DNA of 64,000 nucleotides from Flavobacterium frigoris PS1 (GCF_000252125.1 NZ_AHKF01000020.1:124001-188000); one strand, 5' to 3'. Counted from the stretch's first letter, positions 34,038-44,621 are shown. Notes: generated by a model from the sequence alone, not told the origin. A program made the numbers and translations.

Positions 34038-34949
34038 ATGAAGCTACTGCAAATAAAGTTTTCTGTTTTTATACTGCTATTTTCTTGTTTTACTGCAAAT
34101 GCACAGTTACAGGCTTTATTCAATAATAAAACCCAACAGCGAAACTTGACAGAGCGCTGGGAACTAGATACAACTTCAGTTAGAGGGACTTTCTTAGTAA
34201 CACCTTATAAGTCTATGTATGTTTTACCTGTTCACTGGACTAGTTTGCCTAATGAACAACCCAGTTCTGGCAATACTGACCCTGATTATATTGCGCCTGC
34301 AGGTGTTGATTATGATAATGTGGAAGCTAAATTTCAATTGAGTTTTAAGACAAAAGTATTACAAAGTTTTTTATTTGGCCGAGGCGATTTATGGGTTGGT
34401 TATACACAAATCTCACATTGGCAAATTTATAATAATGATTTATCGCGCCCTTTTAGAGAGGTCAATTATGAACCTGAAGTAATTGTGAATTTCCCTGTTA
34501 AATTTAATTTTCTTGCGCTCAAAACACGAATGGTTGGTGTGGCATTGAATCATGAATCAAATGGGAAAAGTGATCCCTATTCGAGAAGTTGGAACAGAGT
34601 TATTTTTCATGCTGGATTTGAATATAATAATCTGACTATCTATGTCAGACCATGGCTTATTTTACCTGCAGCTAAAAATGACAATCCAGATATTGGGGAG
34701 TTTATAGGAAGGGGTGACGTGAATATAATTTACGCTAAAAACGGGAATATTATATCATTTATTGGAACCCATAACTTGAATTTTAATTCAAAAGCAAGAG
34801 GCAGTGGGATGTTTTCTTGGTCTTATCCAATAAAAAATAATTTAAAAGGATTTCTGCAGATAACACATGGCTATGGTGAAACGTTAATCGATTATAATCA
34901 TTTGCAAACAACCGTAGGTTTTGGAGTTTCTTTAATCGAATGGTTGTAG
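34038..34949 (+). CDS. pldA: Outer membrane phospholipase A
   Basis: This 303-residue protein starts at ATG 34038 with the signal peptide LLQIKFSVFILLFSCFTANA. The catalytic triad of OMPLA is visible: His172 and Ser174 in NHESNGKSDPYSRSWNR, and Asn186 in the same block. The spacings of 2 and 14 residues match His142, Ser144 and Asn156 of the E. coli enzyme. The rest alternates as an outer-membrane barrel (FQLSFKTKVLQSFLFGRGDL, VNIIYAKNGNIISFIG) and ends close to an aromatic residue. It hydrolyses phospholipids when the outer membrane is perturbed. It is monocistronic and divergent from lpxD. Confidence 0.92.
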   Translation: MKLLQIKFSVFILLFSCFTANAQLQALFNNKTQQRNLTERWELDTTSVRGTFLVTPYKSMYVLPVHWTSLPNEQPSSGNTDPDYIAPAGVDYDNVEAKFQLSFKTKVLQSFLFGRGDLWVGYTQISHWQIYNNDLSRPFREVNYEPEVIVNFPVKFNFLALKTRMVGVALNHESNGKSDPYSRSWNRVIFHAGFEYNNLTIYVRPWLILPAAKNDNPDIGEFIGRGDVNIIYAKNGNIISFIGTHNLNFNSKARGSGMFSWSYPIKNNLKGFLQITHGYGETLIDYNHLQTTVGFGVSLIEWL

Positions 34950-35091
34950 AAAATATAGTAGCTATAATTGTAAGAGTTAAAAGTGATGGTTATAAGTCTT
35001 GTACATAAAGAGTAAAAGAGGAAAACAAAACGAAAAACACCACTAATTTCTTCATTGAAGGGCCTGGGTTTAAGATTGTAAATTAAAAATA

Positions 35092-35129
35092 AAATCCTAC
35101 AAAAAGTAGATACTAGCTGTAGGATTATA
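35092..35129 (-). terminator. Terminator of the aconitase gene
   Basis: AATCCTACA (35093-35101) and TGTAGGATT (35118-35126) pair over 9 positions. On the minus strand a T-rich tract follows. It lies about 40 bases after the aconitase stop. Confidence 0.7.
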
Positions 35130-35165
35130 ATTGTTTATAAGATGTATAATTTACGTAAAACCAAT

Positions 35166-37130
35166 TTATATTTTCGTTCTGAAATCATTTATAATTCCTC
35201 CTTTTGCAAGAACATTAATCTGACGATCACTTAAACTGTGTTTGGTTTCAAATTCTAAAATACTTCCGTCCGCTTTTTCAATATTTACTTGAATGTTTTT
35301 TCTATTTATAACATCATCACGGAGATTTTTAAAACTAATTAAGTCTCCTTGTTCCATTTTGTCATAATCAGAAGCGTTTATGAATTCTAAAGGCACAATC
35401 CCAAAATTGACTAAATTTTGCCAAGCAATACGTGCATAGCTTTGAGCTATAACAGCCACTTGTCCCAAGAATTTAGGAGCAAGAGCAGCATGTTCCCGGC
35501 TAGAACCTTGGGCATAATTTTCCTTTGCAATAACGATATGTCCACCGAATTCTTTTTTAGACTTCATGGCTCGGTCATAAAAACTAGGGTCAATCACACT
35601 GTACGAATATTTACTGATTTCAGGAATATTACTTCTTAAAGGCAGTACGTCAGCTCCTGCTTTCAAAATTTCATCCGTCGAAACATTGTCTCCCATTTTT
35701 AATAGGATAGGAATTCGATAGTCCTGCTGTAAAGCTTCGATTTCAGGAATCGATTTGATATTTGGTCCTTTGTGTAATTCAACTCCTGATCCATCTTCTA
35801 AGGGCGCCACGAGCATATCGGTATTGATGATTTCTATTTCAGGATTTTCAAACTTAGGATACTTCATACCATAGATTTTTTCTAAATCTCTAGGGTCGGT
35901 TATCTTTCCGGTTAGTGCAGAGGCGGCAGCCGTTTCGGGACTACACAAATAAACCTCATCATCTTCTGTTCCAGATCGACTTGGGAAATTTCGTGGCATC
36001 GTTCTTAAACTGATTGTTCCGGTAGCAGGTGCTTGGCCCATTCCTATACAACCCATGCAACCCGATTGATGAAACCGAGCGCCTGCTGTAATCAAATTAG
36101 CAAAAGTAAAATTCTTTAGCATGTTTTGAATTGTTTGTCTTGAAGTTGGATTGACATCAAAAGAAACAGCACTGTTTATCGTTTTATCTTTTACGATGGC
36201 TCCGGCAATCCAAAAATCTCGTAGTCCAGGATTGGCAGAAGAGCCTATTACGACTTGCCCAATTGTTTTACCGGCAACTTCGCTCACAGGAACTACATTT
36301 CCCGGACTCGTAGGAAGGGCAATTAATGGAACTAAATCGTCCAAATTGATTTCATCATATTCATCATAAGTAGCTTCTGAATCGGCAATTAATTCCGTCC
36401 AATCAGATTCCCTTTCTTGCGAAATTAAAAACCGTTTGGTTTCCTCATCACTAGGGAATACGGTCGTTGTAGCACCTAATTCGGCACCCATGTTAGCAAT
36501 AACATGTCGATCCATCACACTCAGATTTTTCACTCCTTCACCATAATATTCTATAATTTTTCCTACTCCACCTTTTACATCATAGCGTCTTAGCATTTCT
36601 AAAATAACATCTTTGGCACTTACCCAATCGGGTAATTTACCAATGAGTTTTACACCCATTACTTTTGGCATTTTGACAAAATAGGGTTGACCGGCAATAG
36701 CAGCGGCAACATCTAAACCACCGGTTCCGATGGCTAGCATTCCCAAAGATCCTGCAGCGCAGGAATGACTATCGGATCCAACAAGTGTTTTCCCTGGTTT
36801 TCCAAAACGTTCCATATGTACTGGGTGACTTACTCCATTTCCAGGACGACTGTACCAAAGACCAAATTTTTGTGCTGCCGAAAGTAAAAATAAATGGTCA
36901 TCGGCATTTTTAGAATCAGTTTGCAGTAAGTTGTGATCGACATATTGCACAGCAACTTCTATTTTGGCTTTTTTTAAGCCCATAGCTTCTAATTCTAATT
37001 GAACCAATGTTCCGGTCGCATCTTGTAATAATGCCTGGTCTATTCGGATTCCAATTTCCTGACCAGCGATCATTTCACCATGTAAAAGATGCGACTGAAT
37101 TAATTTTTGACTTACGTTTAATTTTGACAT
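35166..37130 (-). CDS. acn: Aconitate hydratase (Aquifex-type, about 650 residues)
   Basis: This 654-residue [4Fe-4S] enzyme isomerises citrate and isocitrate. Cluster and active-site blocks are visible: VGSDSHSCAAGSLGMLAIG, then QSGCMGCIGMGQAPATG with the paired Cys ligands, RTMPRNFPSRSG, and the C-terminal swivel domain with ENYAQGSSREHAALAPKFL. It is shorter than AcnA or AcnB and matches the Aquifex-type or IPM isomerase-like branch used by Bacteroidota. The aldehyde dehydrogenase gene lies 55 bases upstream on the same strand. With fumC (22228) and the isocitrate dehydrogenase at 61113, three TCA-related enzymes lie in the window at separate loci. Confidence 0.94.
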   Translation of the reverse strand: MSKLNVSQKLIQSHLLHGEMIAGQEIGIRIDQALLQDATGTLVQLELEAMGLKKAKIEVAVQYVDHNLLQTDSKNADDHLFLLSAAQKFGLWYSRPGNGVSHPVHMERFGKPGKTLVGSDSHSCAAGSLGMLAIGTGGLDVAAAIAGQPYFVKMPKVMGVKLIGKLPDWVSAKDVILEMLRRYDVKGGVGKIIEYYGEGVKNLSVMDRHVIANMGAELGATTTVFPSDEETKRFLISQERESDWTELIADSEATYDEYDEINLDDLVPLIALPTSPGNVVPVSEVAGKTIGQVVIGSSANPGLRDFWIAGAIVKDKTINSAVSFDVNPTSRQTIQNMLKNFTFANLITAGARFHQSGCMGCIGMGQAPATGTISLRTMPRNFPSRSGTEDDEVYLCSPETAAASALTGKITDPRDLEKIYGMKYPKFENPEIEIINTDMLVAPLEDGSGVELHKGPNIKSIPEIEALQQDYRIPILLKMGDNVSTDEILKAGADVLPLRSNIPEISKYSYSVIDPSFYDRAMKSKKEFGGHIVIAKENYAQGSSREHAALAPKFLGQVAVIAQSYARIAWQNLVNFGIVPLEFINASDYDKMEQGDLISFKNLRDDVINRKNIQVNIEKADGSILEFETKHSLSDRQINVLAKGGIINDFRTKI

Positions 37131-37185
37131 GTTTTGGTTTTTTATGTGCTTTCAAATAATTAAAAATACTAGGTATTGTCTCATT

Positions 37186-38568
37186 CTAGAAAGGATCAGA
37201 TAGTCCACTGACACGAATTAGCTTTTTATTTATAAATTCATGAATTCCAATTTCAGAAAGTTCTCGACCATAACCGGAACCTTTTGTTCCACCAAACGGT
37301 AAGTCAGCTTGTGTCCAAGTTGGGTGATTGATAAATATCATTCCAGAATCAATTTGATCTGCAATTTGTTTTCCGCGTTCGATATCTTTAGTAAATATGG
37401 AGCCTCCTAAACCAAAATCAGAATCATTAGCTAATACAATTGCCGCCGCTTCATCTTTTACTCTGTAAAAAGAGGAAACTGGTCCAAATAATTCTTCGTG
37501 ATATGCTGGAATTTCAGGATTTAGATCTGTTAAAATAGTTGGTTCCATAAAGGCTCCCGGACCATCTACTCTTTTACCACCTAATAAAACCGTAGCTCCA
37601 GCAGCAACTGATCTTTCAACTTGATCTACCAAGTGTAATAAAGCTTCTTCACTACTCAGCGGACCTAGTTCGGTGCTTGGATCCATTGGATCTCCTACTT
37701 TTAGTTTTGCTAGTTTTGCGGTAAATTTTTCGATAAATTCATCGGCAATAGCCTCAACAGCAATAATTCGTTTGGAGGCTATACAGCTTTGTCCATTATT
37801 GTTCATTCTACCTACTACTGCCCATTCTACGGTTTTATCAATATCGGCATCTGCTAAAACTATTAAGGCATCATTACCTCCTAATTCTAAAACTGATTTT
37901 TTGATATTTTTACCAGCTTCTGAAGCTAAACTTGCACCAGCAGCTTCGCTACCAGTAAGTGAAACTCCTTTAATTCTTTTGTCAGAAACAATTGCTGAAG
38001 CTCTTTTTCCAGAAATTAACAAATTGGTGTATAATCCAATTGGCGCTCCGGCTTCTTTAAATAAATCTTCAATTGCAATAGCACATTGAGGAACCATAGA
38101 AGCGTGTTTTAATAATATGGTGTTTCCAACCATGATATTCGGTGCTACAAAACGTGCAACCTGATAAAAAGGGAAATTCCAAGGCTGAACACCCAGTAAA
38201 ACTCCTATTGGGCTTGATCTGATAATGGCTTCACCATATTCAGGCTCTAACTTTTTATCGGCTAAAAAAGCTTCACCGTTTTTAGCATAATAATCTAAAA
38301 TGTCGGCACTCAATTCGACTTCACCTTCTGCCTGTGAAAGGATTTTTCCCATTTCCAAGGTAATCAAAGTTGATAAAGCCGCTTTATTCTCTCTCATCAA
38401 AGAAGCTACTTTGCTTAAAACAGCTGCTCTTTCTGGATAAGATGTTTTTTTCCAGTCCTGAAAGCTGTTTGAAGATTGTGCAATAGCATCGTCTACTTGT
38501 TTATCCGTCATTTCATCAAATGATTTCAGGACTTTGTTTGTTGCGGGATTTGTTGTTTGTATTGACAT
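37186..38568 (-). CDS. Succinate-semialdehyde dehydrogenase-like ALDH
   Basis: This 460-residue aldehyde dehydrogenase has GVQPWNFPFYQVARFVAPN, the catalytic Glu in VLELGGNDALIVLADAD, and the catalytic Cys in NNGQSCIASKRII. GSGYGRELSEIGIHEFIN is near the end. The shape and SxK/R pattern match the YneI/Sad and GabD group of NAD(P)-dependent succinate-semialdehyde dehydrogenases. It lies 55 bases upstream of aconitase and could be cotranscribed, feeding succinate into the TCA cycle. Exact substrate and cofactor are inferred. Confidence 0.88.
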   Translation of the reverse strand: MSIQTTNPATNKVLKSFDEMTDKQVDDAIAQSSNSFQDWKKTSYPERAAVLSKVASLMRENKAALSTLITLEMGKILSQAEGEVELSADILDYYAKNGEAFLADKKLEPEYGEAIIRSSPIGVLLGVQPWNFPFYQVARFVAPNIMVGNTILLKHASMVPQCAIAIEDLFKEAGAPIGLYTNLLISGKRASAIVSDKRIKGVSLTGSEAAGASLASEAGKNIKKSVLELGGNDALIVLADADIDKTVEWAVVGRMNNNGQSCIASKRIIAVEAIADEFIEKFTAKLAKLKVGDPMDPSTELGPLSSEEALLHLVDQVERSVAAGATVLLGGKRVDGPGAFMEPTILTDLNPEIPAYHEELFGPVSSFYRVKDEAAAIVLANDSDFGLGGSIFTKDIERGKQIADQIDSGMIFINHPTWTQADLPFGGTKGSGYGRELSEIGIHEFINKKLIRVSGLSDPF

Positions 38569-39017
38569 GATCTTTTTTATATTTAAAGAAGATTAATTTT
38601 TTTGGCGTCTGCCAAAGTAATTTATAATGCAAAACAGATAGTTTTAACATGTATAATATTCAACAATTAATTAGGGGGTTTTTACGAAGCACATTGTTTT
38701 TATTAAAAAAAATGCTGTAGAGTATAAAACAAAACCGTTGAATATCAAAGATAGAGATATAGTTAAGAAGAAGTGTTGTACAATTTTGGAAATAACTTAC
38801 ATCATTCCCACATTAACGTTTTTATAACAAGAATGGGTATTCCTTTTTGGGTACTATTGCATTTCTTTTTACAGTTTTTGCTTAAAGATGGCTGGCATTT
38901 AGTTTTGTCGAAATTTCTACTTAAATTATCAAGGAAAAATTGAAATAAAGGAGTTTAGATTAATCAAAAAAAGGTATTTTTAGATTCTTGAAAACTGAGA
39001 TAAAAAACAAAAATGAC
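38569..39017. other. Divergent intergenic region without a recognised gene
   Basis: About 450 AT-rich bases separate the aldehyde dehydrogenase and the L,D-transpeptidase genes. I see no supportable coding frame, RNA gene or full promoter match. It should hold promoters for both sides. Confidence 0.4.
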
Positions 39018-39734
39018 ATGAGATTTTTAAATAAGTTTATCTTTTTACCTTTAGTATTGTTTTCGTCCAATAATTCAAAGGCTCAGGCCAATCCTACTGC
39101 AGTTAAAAATGCATTAGTGATTGCAGAGAATAATAGGAGTAAACTAGAAAATGTAGAGCAATTGCTGGTAGTTTACAATTATCAACCAGAAAACTATAGT
39201 GCTATTTTTGTAGCATTAGAGAAAAAGGATAAAAATTGGGTCTTAAAATTTGATCCCGTAGAAGTGGGTATTGGTAAAAATGGTTTTGCATCGCCTGCTG
39301 ACAAGAGGGAAGGTGACGGAAAGTCTCCAACTGGAGTATTTCGTTTGGGTAAATTATTTTCTTATGAAAAGCAATTAAATACGCTATTGGAAAATCAACA
39401 AACTACTGCAGAAGATAAATGGATTGATGATCCCAATTCAGAGGATTATAATACCTATATAAAAGGACCTACTACTGCAAAATCATATGAAAATTTATTG
39501 CTAAAGAATGATGCCTATAAATATTGTATGGTTGTAGAATACAATACGAATCCCATTTTAAAAGGAAAAGGGAGCGCTATATTTTTTCATTTAGGTATAA
39601 AAAAGCCTTATTTCACTGCTGGTTGTGTTGCAATTGATGAAGAGAACATGAAATCGATAGTAAACTGGTTAGATCCTAAACTGAACCCCTCAATTATTAT
39701 GGGAAATTTTACTGTTTTGAATAACGGTTTGTAA
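39018..39734 (+). CDS. L,D-transpeptidase (YkuD/YafK-like) catalytic protein
   Basis: This 238-residue protein starts at ATG 39018 with a signal peptide (KFIFLPLVLFSSNNSKA). The YkuD-type core shows GDGKSPTGVFRLGKLF and IFFHLGIKKPYFTAGCVAID, which holds the conserved His and the catalytic Cys (HxG...GCV). Such enzymes crosslink peptidoglycan or attach proteins to it in the periplasm. In this subgroup (YafK-like) hydrolysis is also known. It is monocistronic and ends at a bidirectional terminator shared with prfB. Confidence 0.85.
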   Translation: MRFLNKFIFLPLVLFSSNNSKAQANPTAVKNALVIAENNRSKLENVEQLLVVYNYQPENYSAIFVALEKKDKNWVLKFDPVEVGIGKNGFASPADKREGDGKSPTGVFRLGKLFSYEKQLNTLLENQQTTAEDKWIDDPNSEDYNTYIKGPTTAKSYENLLLKNDAYKYCMVVEYNTNPILKGKGSAIFFHLGIKKPYFTAGCVAIDEENMKSIVNWLDPKLNPSIIMGNFTVLNNGL

Positions 39735-39775
39735 ACAGTATTAAAGCATCGGCTTTAAAGGGGCTGTTAATAATT

Positions 39776-39823
39776 AAAAATCCTCGCAACATTTCGATAG
39801 ACGAAAGTGGAGAGGATTTTTTA
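39776..39823. terminator. Bidirectional terminator between convergent genes
   Basis: AAAAATCCTC and GAGGATTTTT close an outer stem. An inner hairpin CATTTCG/CGAAAGTG lies inside. A and T runs on each side allow use by both the L,D-transpeptidase gene and prfB. Confidence 0.8.
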
Positions 39824-39862
39824 TAGAAATTTAGAACATCAAACGATGGCTTTCGGAGTAAA

Positions 39863-40964
39863 TTACTCCTCCTCCTCCTTTTGTCCCATCATCATTAGAT
39901 ATGCTTTTAAGAATTGATCGATTTCACCGTTCATAACGCCATCAACATCGCTGGTTTCGAAGCCAGTGCGGACATCTTTGACGAGTTTATACGGTTGCAT
40001 TACATAATTCCGGATTTGGGAACCCCATTCAATTTTCATTTTACTGGCCTCGATATTGGCGCGTTCAGCCTGTTGCTTCTTTAATTCGATTTCGTACAAT
40101 TGAGATCGTAGCATTTGCATCGCACGTTGTCTGTTGTCTTGTTGAGAACGGGTTTCAGAGCATTGAATTTGGATTCCTGTTGGTTTGTGGACTAACTGTA
40201 CTTTAGTCTCCACTTTATTTACATTTTGTCCTCCGGCACCACTGGACCGCGAAGTCGTAATTTCAATATCAGCAGGATTAATATCAATTTCGATACTATC
40301 ATCAACTAAAGGATACACATAAACAGACGCAAAAGAGGTATGCCTTTTAGCATTACTGTCAAAAGGAGAAATACGGACTAAACGGTGAACACCATTTTCG
40401 CCTTTTAGATATCCAAAAGAATAATCCCCTTCAAACTCAAGTGTTACGGTTTTAATACCTGCAGACTCTCCTTTTTGGAAATTCAGTTCTTTTATTTTGT
40501 AGCCTTGTTTTTCGCCCCACATCATATACATGCGCATGAGCATTTCGGCCCAATCGCAACTTTCAGTTCCACCAGCCCCAGCAGTTATTTGTACAACGGC
40601 GCTTAGAGTGTCACCTTCATCTGAAAGCATGTTCTTGAATTCTATGGCTTCAATATGATTTTCTATCAATGCGTATTGCTCATCAAGTTCTTCTGAAGTA
40701 AGTTCTCCTTCCTTATAAAACTCGTATGCTAATTGCAATTCGTCAGTCATTTCGACTGCTCTATCGTAATCTTCAATCCACTTTTTCTTGTTTCTGAGAT
40801 TTTTGACAATGGCCTCCGCTTCCTTTGGATTATTCCAAAAATCAGGGGCAAAAGTCTTTTCTTCTTCGTTTGAAATCTCAATTAGTTTGGCATCAACGTC
40901 AAAGATACCTCCTCAACGCACCAAGGCGCTCTACAATACCTTTAATTTGTTCGGTAGTTGTCAT
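39863..40964 (-). CDS. prfB: Peptide chain release factor 2, expressed by programmed +1 frameshift
   Basis: RF2 recognises UGA and UAA. The gene starts at ATG 40964 with 21 codons ([21 protein letters not shown]) and meets an in-frame TGA at 40901-40899. An AGGAGG Shine-Dalgarno-like element, then TAT, precedes the slippery CTTTGAC. Skipping one T continues as [17 protein letters not shown] and runs 345 codons to 39863. The total of 366 residues is normal for RF2. GAGGQNVNK carries the GGQ peptidyl-hydrolysis motif. The product is autoregulated: scarce RF2 slows TGA decoding and favours the shift. The frame is otherwise intact. Confidence 0.95.
40899..40916 (-). promoter_or_regulatory. RF2 programmed frameshift signal
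   Basis: On the minus strand the element reads AGGAGGTATCTTTGAC: an internal Shine-Dalgarno-like AGGAGG, a 3-base spacer, the CTT slippery codon, and the TGA stop followed by C. This is the canonical bacterial prfB arrangement. Confidence 0.95.
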
Positions 40965-40980
40965 AAATTATGTAATTTTG
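40947..40980 (+). promoter_or_regulatory. Promoter of the threonine aldolase gene, overlapping the prfB start
   Basis: TTG at 40947-40949 and TAATTTTG at 40973-40980 are 23 bases apart. The -33 element lies inside the first codons of divergent prfB. The aldolase ATG is 31 bases downstream. Confidence 0.55.
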
Positions 40981-41011
40981 TTGGACAAAAATAAGATATA
41001 GTTTTTAGAAT

Positions 41012-42037
41012 ATGGAAATAAATTTAATTAGCGATACGATTACCAAGCCTACACACGAAATGTTACAGTATATGTTTAATGCCGAAGTGGGTGATGATGT
41101 ATATAAGCAAGACCCAACGGTGATAGCTTTAGAGGCAAAAGTTGCCGCTATGTTCGGGATGGAAGCGGGATTATTCTTTCCGTCAGGAACGATGGCAAAC
41201 CAAACTGCCATAAAACTGCATACGCAGCCGGGAGAGCAATTAATAGCGGATAAGTACGCACATGTTTACCATTATGAAGGTGGCGGTGCTTCTTTTAACA
41301 GTGGAGTTTCTTGTTGTTTGCTTGATGGGAATCGCGGAATGATAACTGCTGAACAAGTTGCAGGAGCTATTAATGATCCAGAATTTTATCATAGTCCTTT
41401 AACGAGTTTGGTTTGTGTGGAGAATACAACGAACAAAGGGGGAGGAGCTTGTTATGAATTAGAAGACTTAAAAAAGATAAAAGAGGTTTGTGTTGCCAAT
41501 AATTTAAAGTTTCATCTTGATGGAGCCCGAATTTGGAATGCTTTGATAGCCAAAAAACAAAATCCTAAAGCGTTTGGCCAACTGTTTGACACCATTTCTG
41601 TTTGTTTATCAAAAGGACTTGGTGCGCCAATAGGTTCTGTTTTACTGGGCGATAAAGCTACTATTCACCGTGCGTTAAGAATACGAAAAATTCTAGGCGG
41701 AGGAATGCGTCAAGTAGGATATTTGGCTGCAGCCGGAATCTATGCTTTAAATCATAATTTAGAGCGCCTTAAAGAAGATCATAGGAGAGCCAAAGAAATA
41801 GCTAATGTACTTGAAAAAGCAAGTTGGGTCTCTTCGGTTGAGCCTGTCGAAACTAATATTTTGATTTTTTCCTTAGCAGCTAATTGCAGTGATCAAGTAT
41901 TGATAGAGAAATTAAAGCAAAAAAATATTTCTATCAGCTCAATGGGGCATGGAAAACTTAGAATTGTTACGCATCTTGATTACAGAGAAGTGATGCATAC
42001 CTATGTGTTGGAGACTTTAGGAAAGTTGACATTTTAG
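41012..42037 (+). CDS. ltaE: Low-specificity L-threonine aldolase
   Basis: This 341-residue PLP enzyme of fold type I cleaves L-threonine or allo-threonine to glycine and acetaldehyde. Visible blocks are INLISDTITKPTHEML, GDDVYKQDPTVIALE, FFPSGTMANQTAIKLH, the Asp of FHLDGARIWNA (PLP N1) and the Schiff-base Lys in VCLSKGLGAPIGSVL. The length and order match GLY1/LtaE. It is divergent from prfB, with a palindromic terminator shared with the convergent ybaB-like gene. With gcvT (52150) it adds to glycine metabolism in this window. Confidence 0.92.
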   Translation: MEINLISDTITKPTHEMLQYMFNAEVGDDVYKQDPTVIALEAKVAAMFGMEAGLFFPSGTMANQTAIKLHTQPGEQLIADKYAHVYHYEGGGASFNSGVSCCLLDGNRGMITAEQVAGAINDPEFYHSPLTSLVCVENTTNKGGGACYELEDLKKIKEVCVANNLKFHLDGARIWNALIAKKQNPKAFGQLFDTISVCLSKGLGAPIGSVLLGDKATIHRALRIRKILGGGMRQVGYLAAAGIYALNHNLERLKEDHRRAKEIANVLEKASWVSSVEPVETNILIFSLAANCSDQVLIEKLKQKNISISSMGHGKLRIVTHLDYREVMHTYVLETLGKLTF

Positions 42038-42045
42038 TTTAAAAT

Positions 42046-42089
42046 TTCAGGTTTAAAGTTTTAGTATTATCCAAAACTTTAAACCTGAA
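42046..42089. terminator. Bidirectional terminator, perfect 17-bp palindrome
   Basis: The arms 42046-42062 and 42073-42089 (TTCAGGTTTAAAGTTTT and its complement) are perfect around a 10-base loop. It lies between convergent ltaE and the ybaB-like gene. Confidence 0.75.
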
Positions 42090-42096
42090 TATATTT

Positions 42097-42417
42097 TTAT
42101 TTAAACATATTTTCCATTCCTGGAATCATTGGCATATCCATTTTTGCGACAGCATCAAGTTCAGCTTCGTTTACCTTTGTTGCTTTCTCGATTGCTTTGT
42201 TCATCACTAATATCATATAGTCTTCCAGTTGTTCTTTGTCTTCAAGCAAAGCATCTGCAATTGTGATTGATTTTATTGTTCTGTTAGCAGTAATAGTTAC
42301 TTTTAATAAACCATCTGAGCTTTGTTCATCTACAAGAACTGAATCCAATCGTTTCTTTGTTTCTTCCATTCTTTGTTGGGTTTCCTTAAGTTTTCCCATC
42401 ATTCCCATTAAATCCAT
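42097..42417 (-). CDS. YbaB/EbfC-family nucleoid-associated protein
   Basis: This 106-residue protein starts at ATG 42417 ([20 protein letters not shown]). The N-terminal amphipathic helix, the central strand block [19 protein letters not shown] and the following [18 protein letters not shown] helix are diagnostic of YbaB/EbfC. Members dimerise, bind DNA and often sit beside dnaX-recR, which is not the case here. The Met-rich C-terminus ([14 protein letters not shown]) is common in this phylum. Confidence 0.9.
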   Translation of the reverse strand: MDLMGMMGKLKETQQRMEETKKRLDSVLVDEQSSDGLLKVTITANRTIKSITIADALLEDKEQLEDYMILVMNKAIEKATKVNEAELDAVAKMDMPMIPGMENMFK

Positions 42418-42485
42418 TTTGATAATTTTAAAATTATATAAGTACGAAATTACAAAATTTGGAACAATACACAATGTTAAATTAG

Positions 42486-44621
42486 ATGAAAAAAGCTGCC
42501 GTTTTGCAGTGGCTTTGTATTATTTTTGTAGCTTGTTTTAAAAATTTGAAAGCTCAGAAAATGATAGAAAAGATACAGCCACCAGTTGCTAAAATTATAC
42601 CCACAATATTAGAGAAATTCGGAGATGTTAGAATTGACAATTATTTTTGGCTAAAAGACAGAGAAAACCCTGAAGTCATTGATTATCTTAATAACGAAAA
42701 CGAGTATTATCAAAAAATGACTGCTCATACTGAGGGGTTCCAAAAGGAATTGTTCGAAGAAATGAAAGCTAGGATTAAGGAGGATGACGAATCGGTACCA
42801 TATTTATATAATGGCTATTTTTATATTACCCGATTTGAAAAAGGAAAGGATTATCCTATTTATTCTCGAAAGAAAGAGAGCCTTTCGGCAAAAGAAGAGA
42901 TTATGTTCGACTGTAACGAACTGGCAAAGGGGAAAAAATATTTCAATTTGAGCGGTTTAAGCATCAGTATTGACAATCAGTTTGCGACTTATGCGGTTGA
43001 TACAGTAGGGAGAAGAATCTATACCTTACATTTTAAGAATTTGCTTTCGGGTGAGGTTTTAGTAGATAAAATAGAAAACACCACGGGGAATTCGACTTGG
43101 GCAAATGATAATAAAACTATTTTTTACACCAAACAAGATGAGAATACCTTGCGTTCTGATACAGTGTTGAAACACATTTTAGGAACCGAAACAGCAAATG
43201 ATAAGTTGATTTATTTTGAAAAAGATGATACGTATGACGTTGCTGTAGGAAAGGAGAAATCAAAAAAATACATCTTGATAAGTTCTTCAAGCACCTTAAC
43301 ATCAGAATTCAGAACTTTATTGGCAGACAAGCCGGAAGGTAAATTCTCTGTTTTTCAAAAAAGAAAAAGAGGCTTGGAATATAGTATTTCTCATTATGGA
43401 GACAGCTTTTATATTTTAACCAATAAAGATAAAGCGACTAATTTTAAGCTAATGAAGGCTCCAGAATCAGCAACGAAAATGGAGAATTGGGAAGATGTTA
43501 TTGAGCACAGGGAGGACGTCCTTTTGGAAGATATTGATATTTTTAAAGACTATCTAGTTGTATCAGAGCGAAGCAATGGTCTGAACAAAATTAGAATTAT
43601 GCCATGGAGCGGAATAGGGGAGTACTACCTGCCTTTTGAAAGCGAGACTTATACGGTGCATCCAACTTCAAATGTTGATTTTGACACAGATATTTTACGT
43701 TATGCCTACCAATCAATGGCTACACCGGCTTCGATTATTGATTTCAATATGAAGACCAAAGAAAAGGAAATCAAGAAAGAACAAGAAGTTCTTGGAGGTA
43801 AATTCGATAAAGAGAATTACATTGAAGAACGTTTATGGGCTACTGCTAAGGATGGTACTATAGTTCCTATTTCAGTAGTGTATAAAAAAGGTATGAAGAA
43901 AGACGGTACAAATCCGTTATTATTATATGCTTACGGTTCTTATGGACATTCTATGGATGCCCACTTTTCATCAACAAGATTGTCATTATTGGATAGAGGT
44001 TTTATCTATGCAATAGCACACATTCGTGGTGGGGAAGATTTAGGAAGAAAATGGTATGAAGACGGAAAATTATTAAAAAAGAAAAATACTTTCACTGATT
44101 TTATTGATTGCTCTAAATATTTAATCAAGGAAAAATATACTTCTCCTGAGCATTTATATGCTGAAGGAGGATCCGCTGGAGGATTATTGATGGGAGTTGT
44201 TTTGAATATGGCGCCAGAATTATATAATGGGGTAATTGCTCAAGTTCCTTTTGTAGATGTTGCAACCACGATGCTAGATGATACAATTCCGTTGACGACA
44301 GGGGAGTATGATGAATGGGGAAATCCAAATTTGAAGAAATATTATGGCTACATGAAGTCGTATTCTCCCTATGATAATGTGAAAGCTCAAGCCTATCCTA
44401 ACATGTATATATCGACTGGTTTGCATGATTCTCAGGTGCAATATTGGGAACCTGCTAAATGGGTTGCCAAATTACGAACTTTAAAAACAGATGATAATCT
44501 TTTATTTCTTGATACGAACATGGATGCTGGGCATGGAGGTGCATCTGGCAGGTTTGAAGCTCTTAAAGAATTGGCAAAGGAATTTAGCTTTTTATTAGAT
44601 TTAGAGAAAATTAAAAACTAA
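42486..44621 (+). CDS. ptrB: Oligopeptidase B (prolyl oligopeptidase family, S9A)
   Basis: This 711-residue serine peptidase has an N-terminal hydrophobic stretch ([20 protein letters not shown]) that could export it, a seven-bladed propeller region (about 90-430), and a C-terminal alpha/beta-hydrolase. The nucleophile is Ser563 in [19 protein letters not shown]-like [37 protein letters not shown] and the His of [12 protein letters not shown] complete the site. Oligopeptidase B cleaves after basic residues in peptides shorter than about 30 residues. If the hydrophobic start is not used, a cytoplasmic form could begin at the Met near codon 26. Confidence 0.92.
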   Translation: MKKAAVLQWLCIIFVACFKNLKAQKMIEKIQPPVAKIIPTILEKFGDVRIDNYFWLKDRENPEVIDYLNNENEYYQKMTAHTEGFQKELFEEMKARIKEDDESVPYLYNGYFYITRFEKGKDYPIYSRKKESLSAKEEIMFDCNELAKGKKYFNLSGLSISIDNQFATYAVDTVGRRIYTLHFKNLLSGEVLVDKIENTTGNSTWANDNKTIFYTKQDENTLRSDTVLKHILGTETANDKLIYFEKDDTYDVAVGKEKSKKYILISSSSTLTSEFRTLLADKPEGKFSVFQKRKRGLEYSISHYGDSFYILTNKDKATNFKLMKAPESATKMENWEDVIEHREDVLLEDIDIFKDYLVVSERSNGLNKIRIMPWSGIGEYYLPFESETYTVHPTSNVDFDTDILRYAYQSMATPASIIDFNMKTKEKEIKKEQEVLGGKFDKENYIEERLWATAKDGTIVPISVVYKKGMKKDGTNPLLLYAYGSYGHSMDAHFSSTRLSLLDRGFIYAIAHIRGGEDLGRKWYEDGKLLKKKNTFTDFIDCSKYLIKEKYTSPEHLYAEGGSAGGLLMGVVLNMAPELYNGVIAQVPFVDVATTMLDDTIPLTTGEYDEWGNPNLKKYYGYMKSYSPYDNVKAQAYPNMYISTGLHDSQVQYWEPAKWVAKLRTLKTDDNLLFLDTNMDAGHGGASGRFEALKELAKEFSFLLDLEKIKN

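Noticed and set aside
39863..40964. prfB as a frameshifted pseudogene
   Set aside because: The shift occurs at the canonical AGGAGG-CTTTGAC site with normal total length, so it is the programmed mechanism.
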